Positions 55,240-64,000 of a stretch of 64,000 nt of DNA are shown piece by piece. Position 1 is the first letter of the stretch. Each line of letters starts with the position of its first letter. A program made the translations under genes and the position numbers. The stretch comes from Calonectria ilicicola. Lineage: Eukaryota; Ascomycota; Sordariomycetes; Hypocreales; Nectriaceae. Location of the stretch: positions 744,001-808,000 of the forward strand of contig CP085836.1 in the NCBI GenBank assembly GCA_020809705.1, read 5' to 3'. The notes under the pieces were generated by a model. That model had not been told where the DNA came from and made no database searches. It saw only the letters and a list, made by a program, of their open reading frames with translations.

Positions 55240-56696
55240 TATCCCCACTCATCCCTCCTGTTTTCTATTTTTTGGAGTGCGTGCGCCGTCAACGGTAGCT
55301 CCTGATTAGTCATCCAATGCACCAACTTGACAGCTTGCTCCGGAACTTTTCGCAGAAAATATGACATCGTCGCGTCTCTCTTCTCTGATGGGGTGTTTAG
55401 GCAATGGGAAAATACAAGGTTAAAACTCTTTAGCAATTTCGGGTGTTGATAGACAACCCGGTGTTTATTATTATCACGCTTCATCTTGTACAATGCCTCC
55501 AAGAGGTCAATGAATACCCCACTTTGGATCCTGACTCCATGGTGAAGCAGCAAGGATGCAATGCGCACATCTGCTCGATCAATCGACAACATTCGTTGCA
55601 GTAAGCCTTCTAACATGTCTGTGATTTCTCTGGATCGGCTTGCCTGGCCTCTGGTTCGCTGGCTGGTCACCCGACTGGTCTCCTGGCTGATGTCCTGGCC
55701 GATGTCCTGGCCGATGTCCTGGCTGATGTCCTGGCTGATCTCTTGGCTGGTCTCCTGGTTGGTCTCCTGGTTGGTCTGTTCTCTTCGGCCATCGGATTCC
55801 ACTTCCACCATTCCCTGCAGCGAGACTAGCCGATCAAGTACAGCAATTTGCAAACCCTTGTAGTAGAAACTGGGTACCTTTTGGGTCGCGACGAAAATTA
55901 TGAGATCTAAGCATCCTTGCATCTCCAGCGCCCTCGCTATGTGGACGGACCCTGCATCCAGCAGTCCCACAACAACCCCCCACTCGTGGCTTCGACACAG
56001 CCGCCAGATGGGCTCTTTGACATCAGCTCCAAGACTGATGACATGAGGCACCATCGATGGCTGCCTTGAACGCAGCGCTAGAATAATGCAACACGCGCCC
56101 GCAGCGGTCTTTTCATTGATGTCCAAGTCGGTCCACTTGACAAGATATGCGGCCAATGTGGGAAGAGCGTGCAGAACCGCGGCGTGGAGCGCGTTCCGGG
56201 GCAAATCTGGCCGAGCTAAAGCCGCGCCATGACCAACCAACCATGCTGCTGTGAGCTCTCGTCTGTTCGCGATCGCTTGGAATAAGGGTGGCGTGACAAT
56301 GCCACTGGGACCATCCGGAGGAAGACCGCGGTTGAGAAGGAAACCAACGATGCGATTGAGTCCCCGGCTGGCCGCCAAACACAAAGGCGAATGGACGGCG
56401 ATCTGACTCGGCTCCTGAAGAACAGACTGAATCCCGTGGAAATCTTGGCACTGCTTGAAGTCTGCCCCGCCATCTGCCGCAGCCTTTAGCGTGCCGAGGG
56501 CCACAGCTTCATCGGCACATCGGGCAATGGCGTGGAAAATCGATGAAGAGCCATAACTTTGGACATCAGTTTGGTATAGGATAGGGTTGCATATTTCATA
56601 CAATCGTCGGCTTGTGCAAGCGAGCGTAGCCTGCGTCCTCAATGGGCAGGACCCAGCAATCAAGCGAACAAGTTCAGGTGGGATGGAAAGTAACAT
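55239..56696 (-). CDS. F-box and ankyrin-repeat protein
   Basis: Single exon, 485 residues from the ATG at 56696 (MLLSIPPELVRLI). The F-box is residues 1-45 (IPPELVRLIAGSCPLRTQA, ACTSRRLYEICNPILY). Ankyrin-like repeats follow to about 290 (HSPLCLAASRGLNRIVGFLL, FQAIANRRELTAAWLVGHGA, NALHAAVLHALPTLAAYLV). A Gln-rich tetrapeptide repeat (SQDI/SQET type) interrupts the chain at about 305-350. More helical sequence completes the protein. It is probably an SCF substrate adaptor. It is convergent with paralogue B, repeating the arrangement seen one gene pair to the left. Confidence 0.8.
   Translation of the reverse strand: MLLSIPPELVRLIAGSCPLRTQATLACTSRRLYEICNPILYQTDVQSYGSSSIFHAIARCADEAVALGTLKAAADGGADFKQCQDFHGIQSVLQEPSQIAVHSPLCLAASRGLNRIVGFLLNRGLPPDGPSGIVTPPLFQAIANRRELTAAWLVGHGAALARPDLPRNALHAAVLHALPTLAAYLVKWTDLDINEKTAAGACCIILALRSRQPSMVPHVISLGADVKEPIWRLCRSHEWGVVVGLLDAGSVHIARALEMQGCLDLIIFVATQKVPSFYYKGLQIAVLDRLVSLQGMVEVESDGRREQTNQETNQETSQEISQDISQDIGQDIGQDISQETSRVTSQRTRGQASRSREITDMLEGLLQRMLSIDRADVRIASLLLHHGVRIQSGVFIDLLEALYKMKRDNNKHRVVYQHPKLLKSFNLVFSHCLNTPSEKRDATMSYFLRKVPEQAVKLVHWMTNQELPLTAHALQKIENRRDEWG
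55668..55790 (-). repeat. 12-bp minisatellite in the coding sequence
   Basis: Degenerate 12-bp units (CTGGCTGATGTC and variants on the plus strand) that encode the tetrapeptide repeat SQ(D/E)(I/T) of the F-box/ankyrin protein. The repeat keeps frame. Confidence 0.85.
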
Positions 56697-57514
56697 TGTC
56701 CACAGCAAAAGCCGCGTATCAAATGGAGTCGTGTCGTCCGAAATGCAGGGGACGACGGAAACAGTTTCTCTGTCTGCCTACTAATGATGGTCAAACTCGT
56801 CCAATGGAAGGTGAGATAGCAATAGGTTCACTATTTGGGCATTGTCTTCAATTTTATACCATTATTCTGTATCGAAAGCAGGCTTTTTGGTATGACAACC
56901 CCTCTTCCTAACCGCTGAACGAGGAGAAGAAGATGGCCGATGTTTAGACCCAAACGTGGGCGGTTTACAGGTACCATGAACAGCATATCTTGGACTTTTT
57001 TGCCTGTTGTTTCTTTGCTTGTTCTTTTTTTTTTTTTTTTGGCTTTTTTTTTCTTTTGGCTTTTTTTCTTTTCTTGTTCTTAAACAAAATCCTTACGCAA
57101 CATGAATGCCCTTGTGTTATTCCCGTAATGAGCCATAGATTAGTAGGTCGTTCTTCCCTTTCCATTGCTCAATTTGGGAAAGACCGCTATTGGTTGGTGG
57201 GGGGCTTGAAATGGATGCAAGATTACGAGATGCCCCATTCAGGATGAGTTTTGGCCTTGTGCTTTCGTCATGTATATTTTTAGTACATGTGTGTCGTTTA
57301 CCGAATACTCGCGTTTGCAAGAGAATCTGTGCGTGCATCTCATAGGCTTTACAGAAAAAAAAGAAAAAGAAGGAAAAAGAAGAAGAAAAAAGCAAAAAAG
57401 AAAAAAGCTTTCGCCGTGTTTTACAGTTTGTTGTATTAGCAGCAGTTTGCAAAACGACCTTTCCACTAGCTCTTTGCCTGTCCCGAAACCCACACCAAAC
57501 CCTGCGCATACGAT
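56697..57514. other. Intergenic region rich in T and A/G runs
   Basis: T-rich runs at about 57025-57080 and an A/G-rich run at about 57354-57405. Frames over these runs are low-complexity and not accepted as genes. Confidence 0.5.
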
Positions 57515-58435
57515 ATGGGAGCGACCAAGAAAGAGGTTCAGTTTGAACTTGAACAGTTCCTGAATCGTGCTCAGTTCAAGAAACACAAACAAAGGCTACA
57601 AAAAGGTGAAAATACCACTCGTCAAGGGAACGAGATGCTCTTGACGGAGCGTTCCCCCATTTTATCAGAACAGAAAGCCGACTATTACTCAATCCAGCCT
57701 TGGGCGACATGGAGGCAGATGCAGGCTTACAAGAGTTTTATCTGCAAGTACATCTGGTCTTTCTATTTCATCTACTCCCTTGCCCTCCCCGCTCCTTTTA
57801 TTTTTCTTCTTCCCTTCCCAATTTTGAGATGTATTTCCTACCGATGAGAATTTCTAATAACTTGCATCCAGTCCGTGGTGAGCGGTTTCGACTAGGAGAC
57901 TTTGCTAGAGTTGCCCACAAGCCCTTGATCACCGACCTACAGCATGGGCAATTTGGGAAACAGTCAGAAATTGGGTCATGTCAGGACTGGGTTGCCCAGA
58001 TATTGGAAATCAGGGCTACTGATAAAGACCATGTGTTCGCTCGAGTATATTGGATGTACAGACCCGAGGATATTCCTCCACGCACAAGGGCAGGGGCCAA
58101 GTATGTCCAAGGACGCCAATCTTATCACGGCGAAAATGAACTAGTATTATCCAACCATAGTGAGTCGTACCGGACCTAAGCTACTCAGACAGATCAGTGC
58201 TCATTTTCTTGTCCTCTCCTTCTTTTTTTTTAGTGGATATAATTGATGTAATGAGCGTTAACGGGCATGCAAACGTCGGAACAATGAGAAGATCTCGAGA
58301 TGATAAACGAAGTAGTCGTTTTTATTGGAGGCAAACATTTGACTGCTTGAGCAAAAGACTTTCTGTAAGCATATTGCCACGCTCCGCCTTATATAGTACT
58401 AAAGCTAATAGGTAAAGCCCGCTGAGCCTGCTTAA
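57515..58435 (+). CDS. BAH-domain protein
   Basis: Four exons: 57515-57743, 57872-58159, 58234-58364 and 58412-58435, giving 223 residues. The first intron appears to be GC-AG (donor GCAAGT, branch CTAATAAC); it is the only choice that keeps phase and joins MQAYKSFI to RGERFRLGDFARV. The BAH domain covers about residues 80-200: DWVAQILEIRATDKDHVFAR, VYWMYRPEDIPP, then YHGENELVLSNHMDIIDVM. FYWRQTFD near the end is also typical of this fungal family. BAH domains bind nucleosomes or modified histones, so a chromatin role is likely. The short last exon (VKPAEPA) is less certain. Confidence 0.8.
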
Positions 58436-59164
58436 GTTGGGCATTTATTGGTGGGAATGGCTGCAATTTATGTTATGATAGGAAGTAAAGTAAAATCACT
58501 GAATGAGGAGGGAAATAAATTTTTTATGACACAATAAGAGCGCTATTTAGAGAAGGTCTCATCCTATCTTGGACTTTCATTGCCTCAAAATCAAGCTTGC
58601 CTCGGCGCGGTCCCTCGTTATCTGAAAGAAACAGAAAAAGAAAGAGTAAAGTAAGTGAAAGGGAAAATGAGAGAACAAGGGAAAAAAAAGGAACTTAACG
58701 CGAACAGCCTACATTATGCGGCTACTCTGTATATGACCAAAAGCAATGTGCTATTTCGTCGCTGATTTTTAATGCCCGTTGTCGTTTGAACGAGGAGCGA
58801 ACTGGTTTCAGGTCGAAATAAATCAGGCTGAGAAAGTACGAAATGTATTCTTAGCAAAATCGCGATACATACTTTGACTGTCCCATGTTTCAGTCTAAGG
58901 CCTTGTTCAAATTTTGATAGCCAAATGCTGCCCTTTGAGAGAACCAACTGGATACAAGCCACCGCCATACTCGGCCCGGTGGAGCGGCCCACGACTTTTG
59001 GTCGCACCCTTGACGAATGGATGTACAAATGACCGAAGCAGTTTAAATAGAAAGCCCAATCAACTACCGGTTCTAGAATACTTGGTATTGTCGGTCAGAG
59101 ACTCAAACGAGCATACATCTACAGAGAAATCAACAGCGGGACAAAGCATTTCAAACTACTCACC
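58436..59164. other. Intergenic region
   Basis: A purine-rich stretch lies at about 58624-58695. No convincing gene. The promoter of the next gene lies at the right end. Confidence 0.45.
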
Positions 59165-61061
59165 ATGGCCTTCTCTCAAGCCCTCCTCGGCAAGGGCATA
59201 TGGTCCAAATCCAAAGATGGAGATGCCCATGCACCTGCAGAAAAGATTGCAATGCATTACGAAAGGGCGCGGTTAATGTGCCAGCAGAGCGGTGCGCTTA
59301 CCCTTGCCTAGAAATCTCCGCCCTGCAAGTCAGCTCACTCGCTATACATAGGTCTTTCTGTCGAGGATATCCGTCTTCTAAAACCCCGATTTTGGGATTT
59401 CCATTTTGACTGTGGGTGACCAGGTGATATATGCACTCAAGCCTGACAATTTGTGTGCTGATTACGCGCAGTAATTGCCGCCCGCGACATGACGGCCTTC
59501 ATCATTGCAACGATCCATCTCAATCTCTGCATCGGCACGCTTAGCTCGTTTATCTCGTGCCGCCCAGATCTATCACCCCTCATGGACAAACTGATGAAAT
59601 TTGACGTCTGTGGTGAATTTATGTTGACAGAAGTCGGCCACGGACTGGATGCACGAAACCTTGAGACTGTCGCTACACTCCAAGCTGATGGATCGTTTGA
59701 CCTCCACACACCGACCGGAGCGGCGGCAAAGGCGATGCCGCCAACCACGCCACAATGCGGAATGCCGCGGGTGGCCATTGTATTTGCCCGTCTGTTGGTC
59801 GGCGGAGACGATCGCGGCGTGAAACCATTTGTTGTCTGGTTGAGTGACGCCAACCAAATGCTGCGAGGAATCACATCACGAAGCTTGCCGAACCGACCTG
59901 GCACGAAGCCATTGGACCATTCCATAACAGCTTTCGATCACGTTCGGCTGTCTTCAAAAGCGTTGCTCGGCTCCCTGTCGAAGCCAGTAGATGAGCGAGC
60001 CGAGTTTCTGCACCAAATCTGGCGTGTTTCCGTTGGGACGCTCTCGCTGTCAATCATGGGCATCTCCTCCATCAAGGTTGGGACGCAAATAGCTGCCACC
60101 TACAGCAAGAGACGAATGACAGCCGCTGCGGATGGCTGCAGCAGAATCCCAATAATATCGTTCAGCACGCAGCAGCGCACCATCCTTGATGGATGGGTCC
60201 AGGGAATTGTTTTGGAGTCATATGCTCGGTGGACGGTGAAAGCATTCGTAAATACTAAAGCCGATAGGAATGCGCGCCACGCACTTGCTGTGGTGTTCAA
60301 GGCATCCGTCATACAAGGATCGCGCATTTTGAATGACCTTGTCGAACGTTGTGGCTGGCAAGGGCTTTTCGCCTACAACCAGATTAGCGAGCTGGCTCTA
60401 ACATTTCAAGGCAACTCTATTGCCGAAGGTGACACGCTCGTCTTGTGCATTCGTGAGTTTTCAAGCAGCCCTTGCAGCTGCATTGCATTCTTCCAATCTA
60501 AACTCCACTCTAAGCTAACCACCGCTGTGGCAAACAGGATTGGCATCCGAGCTTTTGGGAGAGAAATACCAGCTTCCTGAGCCGAGGGACCCTTTAGCGT
60601 TTCTAGCCCTTCACGAGCGTGGTCTTTTGACTGAAGCCAAGCAAAAACTTGCTGAGCTAGGTGGCTACAAAAAACACAGGAGCCAGGCATTTGATCGTCA
60701 CCTTCTTCCGCAGTGCAGACGCATCGTAGAGTCAATCGGCCATCGAATGGCTTACGAAGCAGCGAAAAGTTCGGGAGTCTGCATCAAGGTTCTGCGCCTT
60801 TTCGAGAGGATTCATATGAAAGCGGATCTAGGATGGTATATTGAGAGAGGCTACACTTCAAGAAAAGCGTTTGAGGATTCGGTCGTTGAGGCGTACGATG
60901 CGGTCCTACCTGATATGCTGGAATCGCTTGAGAAATCCGACATGAATGATTACATCACCGCACCGATCATGACGCAGAAATCCTGGAATGATTTTGTCGG
61001 GAATTTACCGTCGTTTGGATTTCCGTCGTCAAGGCCTGGAGGTTATCAGCCCAAGCTTTAA
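59165..61061 (+). CDS. Acyl-CoA oxidase/dehydrogenase-like protein
   Basis: Four exons: 59165-59291, 59352-59411, 59472-60452 and 60538-61061. All introns are GT-AG and in phase, giving 563 residues. The flavin-fold signature is FMLTEVGHGLDARNLETVAT (about residues 110-130), followed by FDLHTPTGAAAKAMPP, as in peroxisomal acyl-CoA oxidases. Helical parts follow (ISSIKVGTQIAATYSKRR, and later HLLPQCRRIVESIGHRMAYE). It is shorter than typical peroxisomal oxidases (about 650-700). The C-terminus (GGYQPKL) has no clear SKL-type signal but ends PKL, a weak PTS1-like match. It would oxidise an acyl-CoA with FAD, perhaps in specialised metabolism. It is convergent with a P450. Confidence 0.85.
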
Positions 61062-61384
61062 GGGCATGTATAATCACATGGCCTCTGTGAGCCATTTCCT
61101 ATTTCAGGGACACTTTTGTCATTGAGTAGTAGTGAGGGGCATCTTGGCTCCCTATGAAATATATGTTTTATATCTAAGATAACTAGTTCCCTATTTCCTC
61201 TTTTTATTTTTCTCTCTTTTTTTTTTTTTTTTTTTTTTTCTTTTTCTTTTTGTTTCCATTTATTTACGGATTTTTCTTCGTCTCTCCTATCCATTATGTA
61301 TGTGTTGCGAATTTTGCTCATGGTTAAACAGAGTCAAGAGCGACAATACAAGTAAAAGCAGGGTTGTTGAATAATAATAACTAT
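61062..61384. other. Convergent intergenic region
   Basis: It has a long T-run at about 61212-61240. Only 3' flanks are present. Confidence 0.5.
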
Positions 61385-63055
61385 CTAGATCGCTGTAACC
61401 TTGAGGCTAACGCCATACTTGGGCCGTAGCACATATCCCCATGTCTTACCTGCTTCAGGGTTTGGAGTTGCCTCATCAGGTTCGAATTTATACTTGCTAA
61501 GCAAACAGCACAGGAGGACCTTCATTTCCGTCTCAGAAAACCTGCGCCCGATGCAGCCCCGGGGCCCTTGAGAAAACGTCATGTACGCTTCGTCTCTCCA
61601 AGTCGCAGGCAGCTTGGACCACCGGCCTGGATCGAATTTGTCTGCCGAGTCTCCCCAGAATTCTGGGAGACGGTTGATAGCGTTTGCAGCTACACATATC
61701 AGAGTTCCAGCAGGTAAATAGTAGCCAGCTAATACATCATCTGCCAGAGTTTCACGTGTCGTCGACGGAATGGGTGGAATGTATCGAAGAGACTCGCGAC
61801 AGACATTGTCAAGGTAGGGTAGCTCATCGGCATCGGGGTTGACATCCGCCAGGTTGGCGAAGTTGGCTGGGACACTGGCATCAAACAAACATGGGAAATG
61901 CGTCTTGATTTCGTCTCGCAGCCGAGATTGGACGTCAGGGTGGGTGGATAATAGGTGAAGCGTCCACGCCATGGAAGTAGCCACGGCGTTGTAGCCAAAG
62001 CCGAGGAACGTGCTCACTTGATCCCGCATAGCCTCAAAAGACAAAGACAGCGCTGGCCCGCCTACATCTCGGAGCGTTTTGTTTTGTTTAGCGACCAAAG
62101 CCAAAATGTCCCGGTTAGTACAGTCACCACCATCGCCGCCACCGTTGACACCGCCGCCGCCGCCGCTCTGTCCCACTTCCACTTGCTTCTTTCGGACGAT
62201 GATGGAGGCCATGTTGGCTACAATAGCCCGAGATAGTTCCGTGTCTCTCCAAAACTTCAGGAAGAGGAATGCAGATGCAGGGAAAAAAGCCTGGGAGCTA
62301 TGCAGCACGCGGGACCAGAGATCAAAGGCAAATATATGCCGACAAGCGTCCAGTATGTACGACCCGGGGTTTTCCAAGGAACGGATGTCGTAGCCAAATC
62401 CTGCCTTTCCCATGATGTCGAGCGTGACACGGTCAAGCCAGCCCAAGACTTCAATAGTTTGGGTACTTGCTTTGGCGTCCTTCATTTCGACGCGCCAGAA
62501 CTCGCGGAGGGCGAGTGCCTTCTCCCAAAAGACAGGCCTTAAATCTTGGATGGACTGGGCTGAGAAAGCGGGGGCCAGCACCTTTCTCTGACGCTGATGC
62601 TGAACTCCTTCAGCTAGAAGTAGGCCTTTGCCAAGCACAGGTATCATCCACAGTTTGGTCTGGGTAGGCTTAATATAGTTGTAAGGGTTTTCGACATTTA
62701 TTCTTTTTAGGGCGCTCCTGTCTGCCACCGAGAGCTTTTCTAGGCCAAAGAGAGAAAAGTAGCGAACAACAGGTCCATACTGCTGATGCCAAAGACGCTG
62801 AGGAACACCGCGCTCTTGCGTGATAAGATCGAAGAACTGGCCCCAAAGCGGAAATCCTCGTACAGTCGGGACATACCGAAGCGGCGAGCAATAGTATGGA
62901 TAGATCCAGCTCAGCCATACAACAAAGTAAAGCGGTAAAGCAACTGCCCATGAGATTGCAATGGCAGATAGCGGGTCATGCTCTAATTGACGCGATCTGA
63001 GGTACGCAGCTGCAGCGTTGGCGATGAGGAGAGGTAGGAGGCCTGCGAGAACCAT
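61385..63055 (-). CDS. Cytochrome P450
   Basis: Single exon, 556 residues. An N-terminal membrane anchor (SAIAISWAVALPLYFVVWLS) is followed by a Pro-rich hinge. The ExxR motif is in CRESLRYIPPIP, the PERF-like motif is FDPGRWSK, and the heme loop is FSQGPRGCIGRRF with Cys501. The I-helix reads LGFGYNAVATSMAW; aligned with the usual AGxD/ETT, the acid and the following Thr are replaced (N and A). A Gly-rich insert (SGGGGGVNGGGDGGD) lies near residue 300. It is an ER-bound, probably oxidative enzyme of unknown substrate. The absent introns and the next-door acyl-CoA oxidase suggest a role in one pathway, but this is inference. Confidence 0.9.
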   Translation of the reverse strand: MVLAGLLPLLIANAAAAYLRSRQLEHDPLSAIAISWAVALPLYFVVWLSWIYPYYCSPLRYVPTVRGFPLWGQFFDLITQERGVPQRLWHQQYGPVVRYFSLFGLEKLSVADRSALKRINVENPYNYIKPTQTKLWMIPVLGKGLLLAEGVQHQRQRKVLAPAFSAQSIQDLRPVFWEKALALREFWRVEMKDAKASTQTIEVLGWLDRVTLDIMGKAGFGYDIRSLENPGSYILDACRHIFAFDLWSRVLHSSQAFFPASAFLFLKFWRDTELSRAIVANMASIIVRKKQVEVGQSGGGGGVNGGGDGGDCTNRDILALVAKQNKTLRDVGGPALSLSFEAMRDQVSTFLGFGYNAVATSMAWTLHLLSTHPDVQSRLRDEIKTHFPCLFDASVPANFANLADVNPDADELPYLDNVCRESLRYIPPIPSTTRETLADDVLAGYYLPAGTLICVAANAINRLPEFWGDSADKFDPGRWSKLPATWRDEAYMTFSQGPRGCIGRRFSETEMKVLLCCLLSKYKFEPDEATPNPEAGKTWGYVLRPKYGVSLKVTAI

Positions 63056-64000
63056 GGTTAAAGGTCCAAAATAGCGACTGCCTGGGGAAAAAAGGAATTA
63101 ATCCAAAACCAGTTTGGTCAACTCTGAAAGTTTAGGGTATACAGGAACACAAAGATGGGCGCGGAAAGAATTGGAAAGAATCTTGATGTTTACTTCTTAT
63201 AGTGGTATACAGTGAGTCGTGATAAACTAGTCTGAACTATTTACAAATCCACATAGGGTGACGGCAACGGCCGATGCGGGCGTAAAATGGCCACGCCTCA
63301 CATTCTTACCTGTAAGTTCTTCTACTTGTACTCACGCGCACGTACGACGATAGACCACACACACTGCATTCTCTCTATGGTCAGTGCCCTGAAGTGGGGG
63401 CATGCGTAAGGGTGTTTTTAAGTATGAGAGGAAGCTGGCTATCTTACAGAGCGTATGCAATAACTAGTTGTGCGTTCAAAATCAGCATGTCTTTCCAAAT
63501 ATGACTGAAGAACCTACGGTGACAGGATTAGATTATGAAACATATGACTGATCATTTACATAGCTTTCGCAACTTCGAACAGCGAGGCAACAAATGGTCA
63601 ATAGGTCTCAGTATATCGGAATTCGTATGGAGCACCAGATTTTTAGTGAGGGCACCGACATCATCCCCAAGTTCTGCGGGGGCTAAATACGGCTGCTAAA
63701 CCCAACCCAGGTACAACAAGTGGGACTCATGAACCATGCGTAACAACATCCTTAGCCTCTCGTCCCAACGTAAGACGCGTCCATTACTTACGCCCGATCC
63801 CTGTTGCAAAAAATTCAGAAGAGAAGAGGAAAAAAGAAAAAAAGGAAGAAAAAAAGAAGAAGAAAAAGAAAAGCCTAAAAACTAAAATAGAAACAAAAAC
63901 AAACCACTCTCTGTTTTCTTTTCCTCTCTTCATCCGCTTTTTTCTCACCATCTCTGTCTTGCTCATCCTCCGCTGGCATCAATCGTATTGCTGTCGTTTT
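63056..64000. other. Promoter region and intergenic DNA to the window edge
   Basis: It contains a repeat fragment (63411-63470) and an A/G-rich run at about 63818-63900. No convincing gene. The CT-rich end may be the 5' UTR of a gene beyond the window. Confidence 0.45.
63411..63470. repeat. Dispersed repeat fragment, copy 2
   Basis: It aligns in the same orientation with 3325-3389: GGTGTT, a TTTAA-like string, AAGCTGGCTATCTTACA, then a TAACTAG end in place of TAACCAG. Several differences are transitions. Confidence 0.45.

Noticed and set aside
55070..55309. 79-codon plus-strand frame
   Set aside because: Most of it translates the (CTCCAT)n repeat.
57239..57592. Frames on both strands rich in Phe/Ser or Lys/Glu
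   Set aside because: They only translate A/G- and T/C-rich simple sequence.
1..64000. CRISPR array, operons, bacterial promoters or riboswitches
   Set aside because: The sequence is eukaryotic with spliceosomal introns. No regularly spaced repeats of that kind were seen.

Overview
The window is nuclear DNA of a filamentous ascomycete (Pezizomycotina). The evidence is short GT-AG introns of about 45-165 nt with CTAAC/CTGAC-like branch sites, one GC-AG intron, and fungal families: BAH-domain protein, PTH11/rhodopsin-like receptor, fungal FMO, fungal PD-(D/E)XK nuclease-like protein, piggyBac, pogo and Mutator-like transposases. Hypocreales or other Sordariomycetes is my guess and is not proven. 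The left edge carries fragments that resemble proteins linked to subtelomeric RecQ helicases, and the whole window reads as accessory or subtelomeric: genes are sparse, many are uncharacterised, several are broken, and AT-rich gaps are common.

Left part (1-13.4 kb): a broken RecQ-associated fragment, a coiled-coil hypothetical gene, two degraded hypothetical frames, and an intact four-exon PD-(D/E)XK nuclease-like gene. After these come an internally deleted piggyBac element with perfect 26-bp inverted repeats and a chimera of a truncated pogo-type transposase and a truncated MULE transposase. Middle left (13.7-24 kb): two hypothetical genes, a secreted LysM-like gene with one in-frame stop, a flavin monooxygenase complete except for two in-frame TAG codons, and a disordered hypothetical protein.

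Middle (24.6-48 kb): an HSL-type alpha/beta hydrolase, three multi-pass membrane proteins in a row (28.2-33.0 kb), a Nudix hydrolase, a Ulp1-type cysteine protease with a coiled-coil tail, a Mutator-like MITE with a 9-bp target duplication, a broken BAHD acyltransferase next to an intact zinc alcohol dehydrogenase, and a membrane protein ending in a PPxY motif.

Right part (48.6-63 kb): two paralogous uncharacterised genes on the plus strand, each followed by a convergent F-box gene on the minus strand (one LRR-like, one ankyrin), then a BAH-domain gene, an acyl-CoA oxidase-like gene and a convergent P450. The redox and acyl-transfer genes (FMO, hydrolase, BAHD, ADH, acyl-CoA oxidase-like, P450) look like scattered specialised metabolism. 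No polyketide synthase, NRPS or terpene synthase is visible, so this is not a complete cluster. Four in-frame stops are explained by C-to-T change in a CpA context, which is the RIP preference.

Exon boundaries were placed by eye from splice motifs, reading phase and family resemblance. No database search was run.
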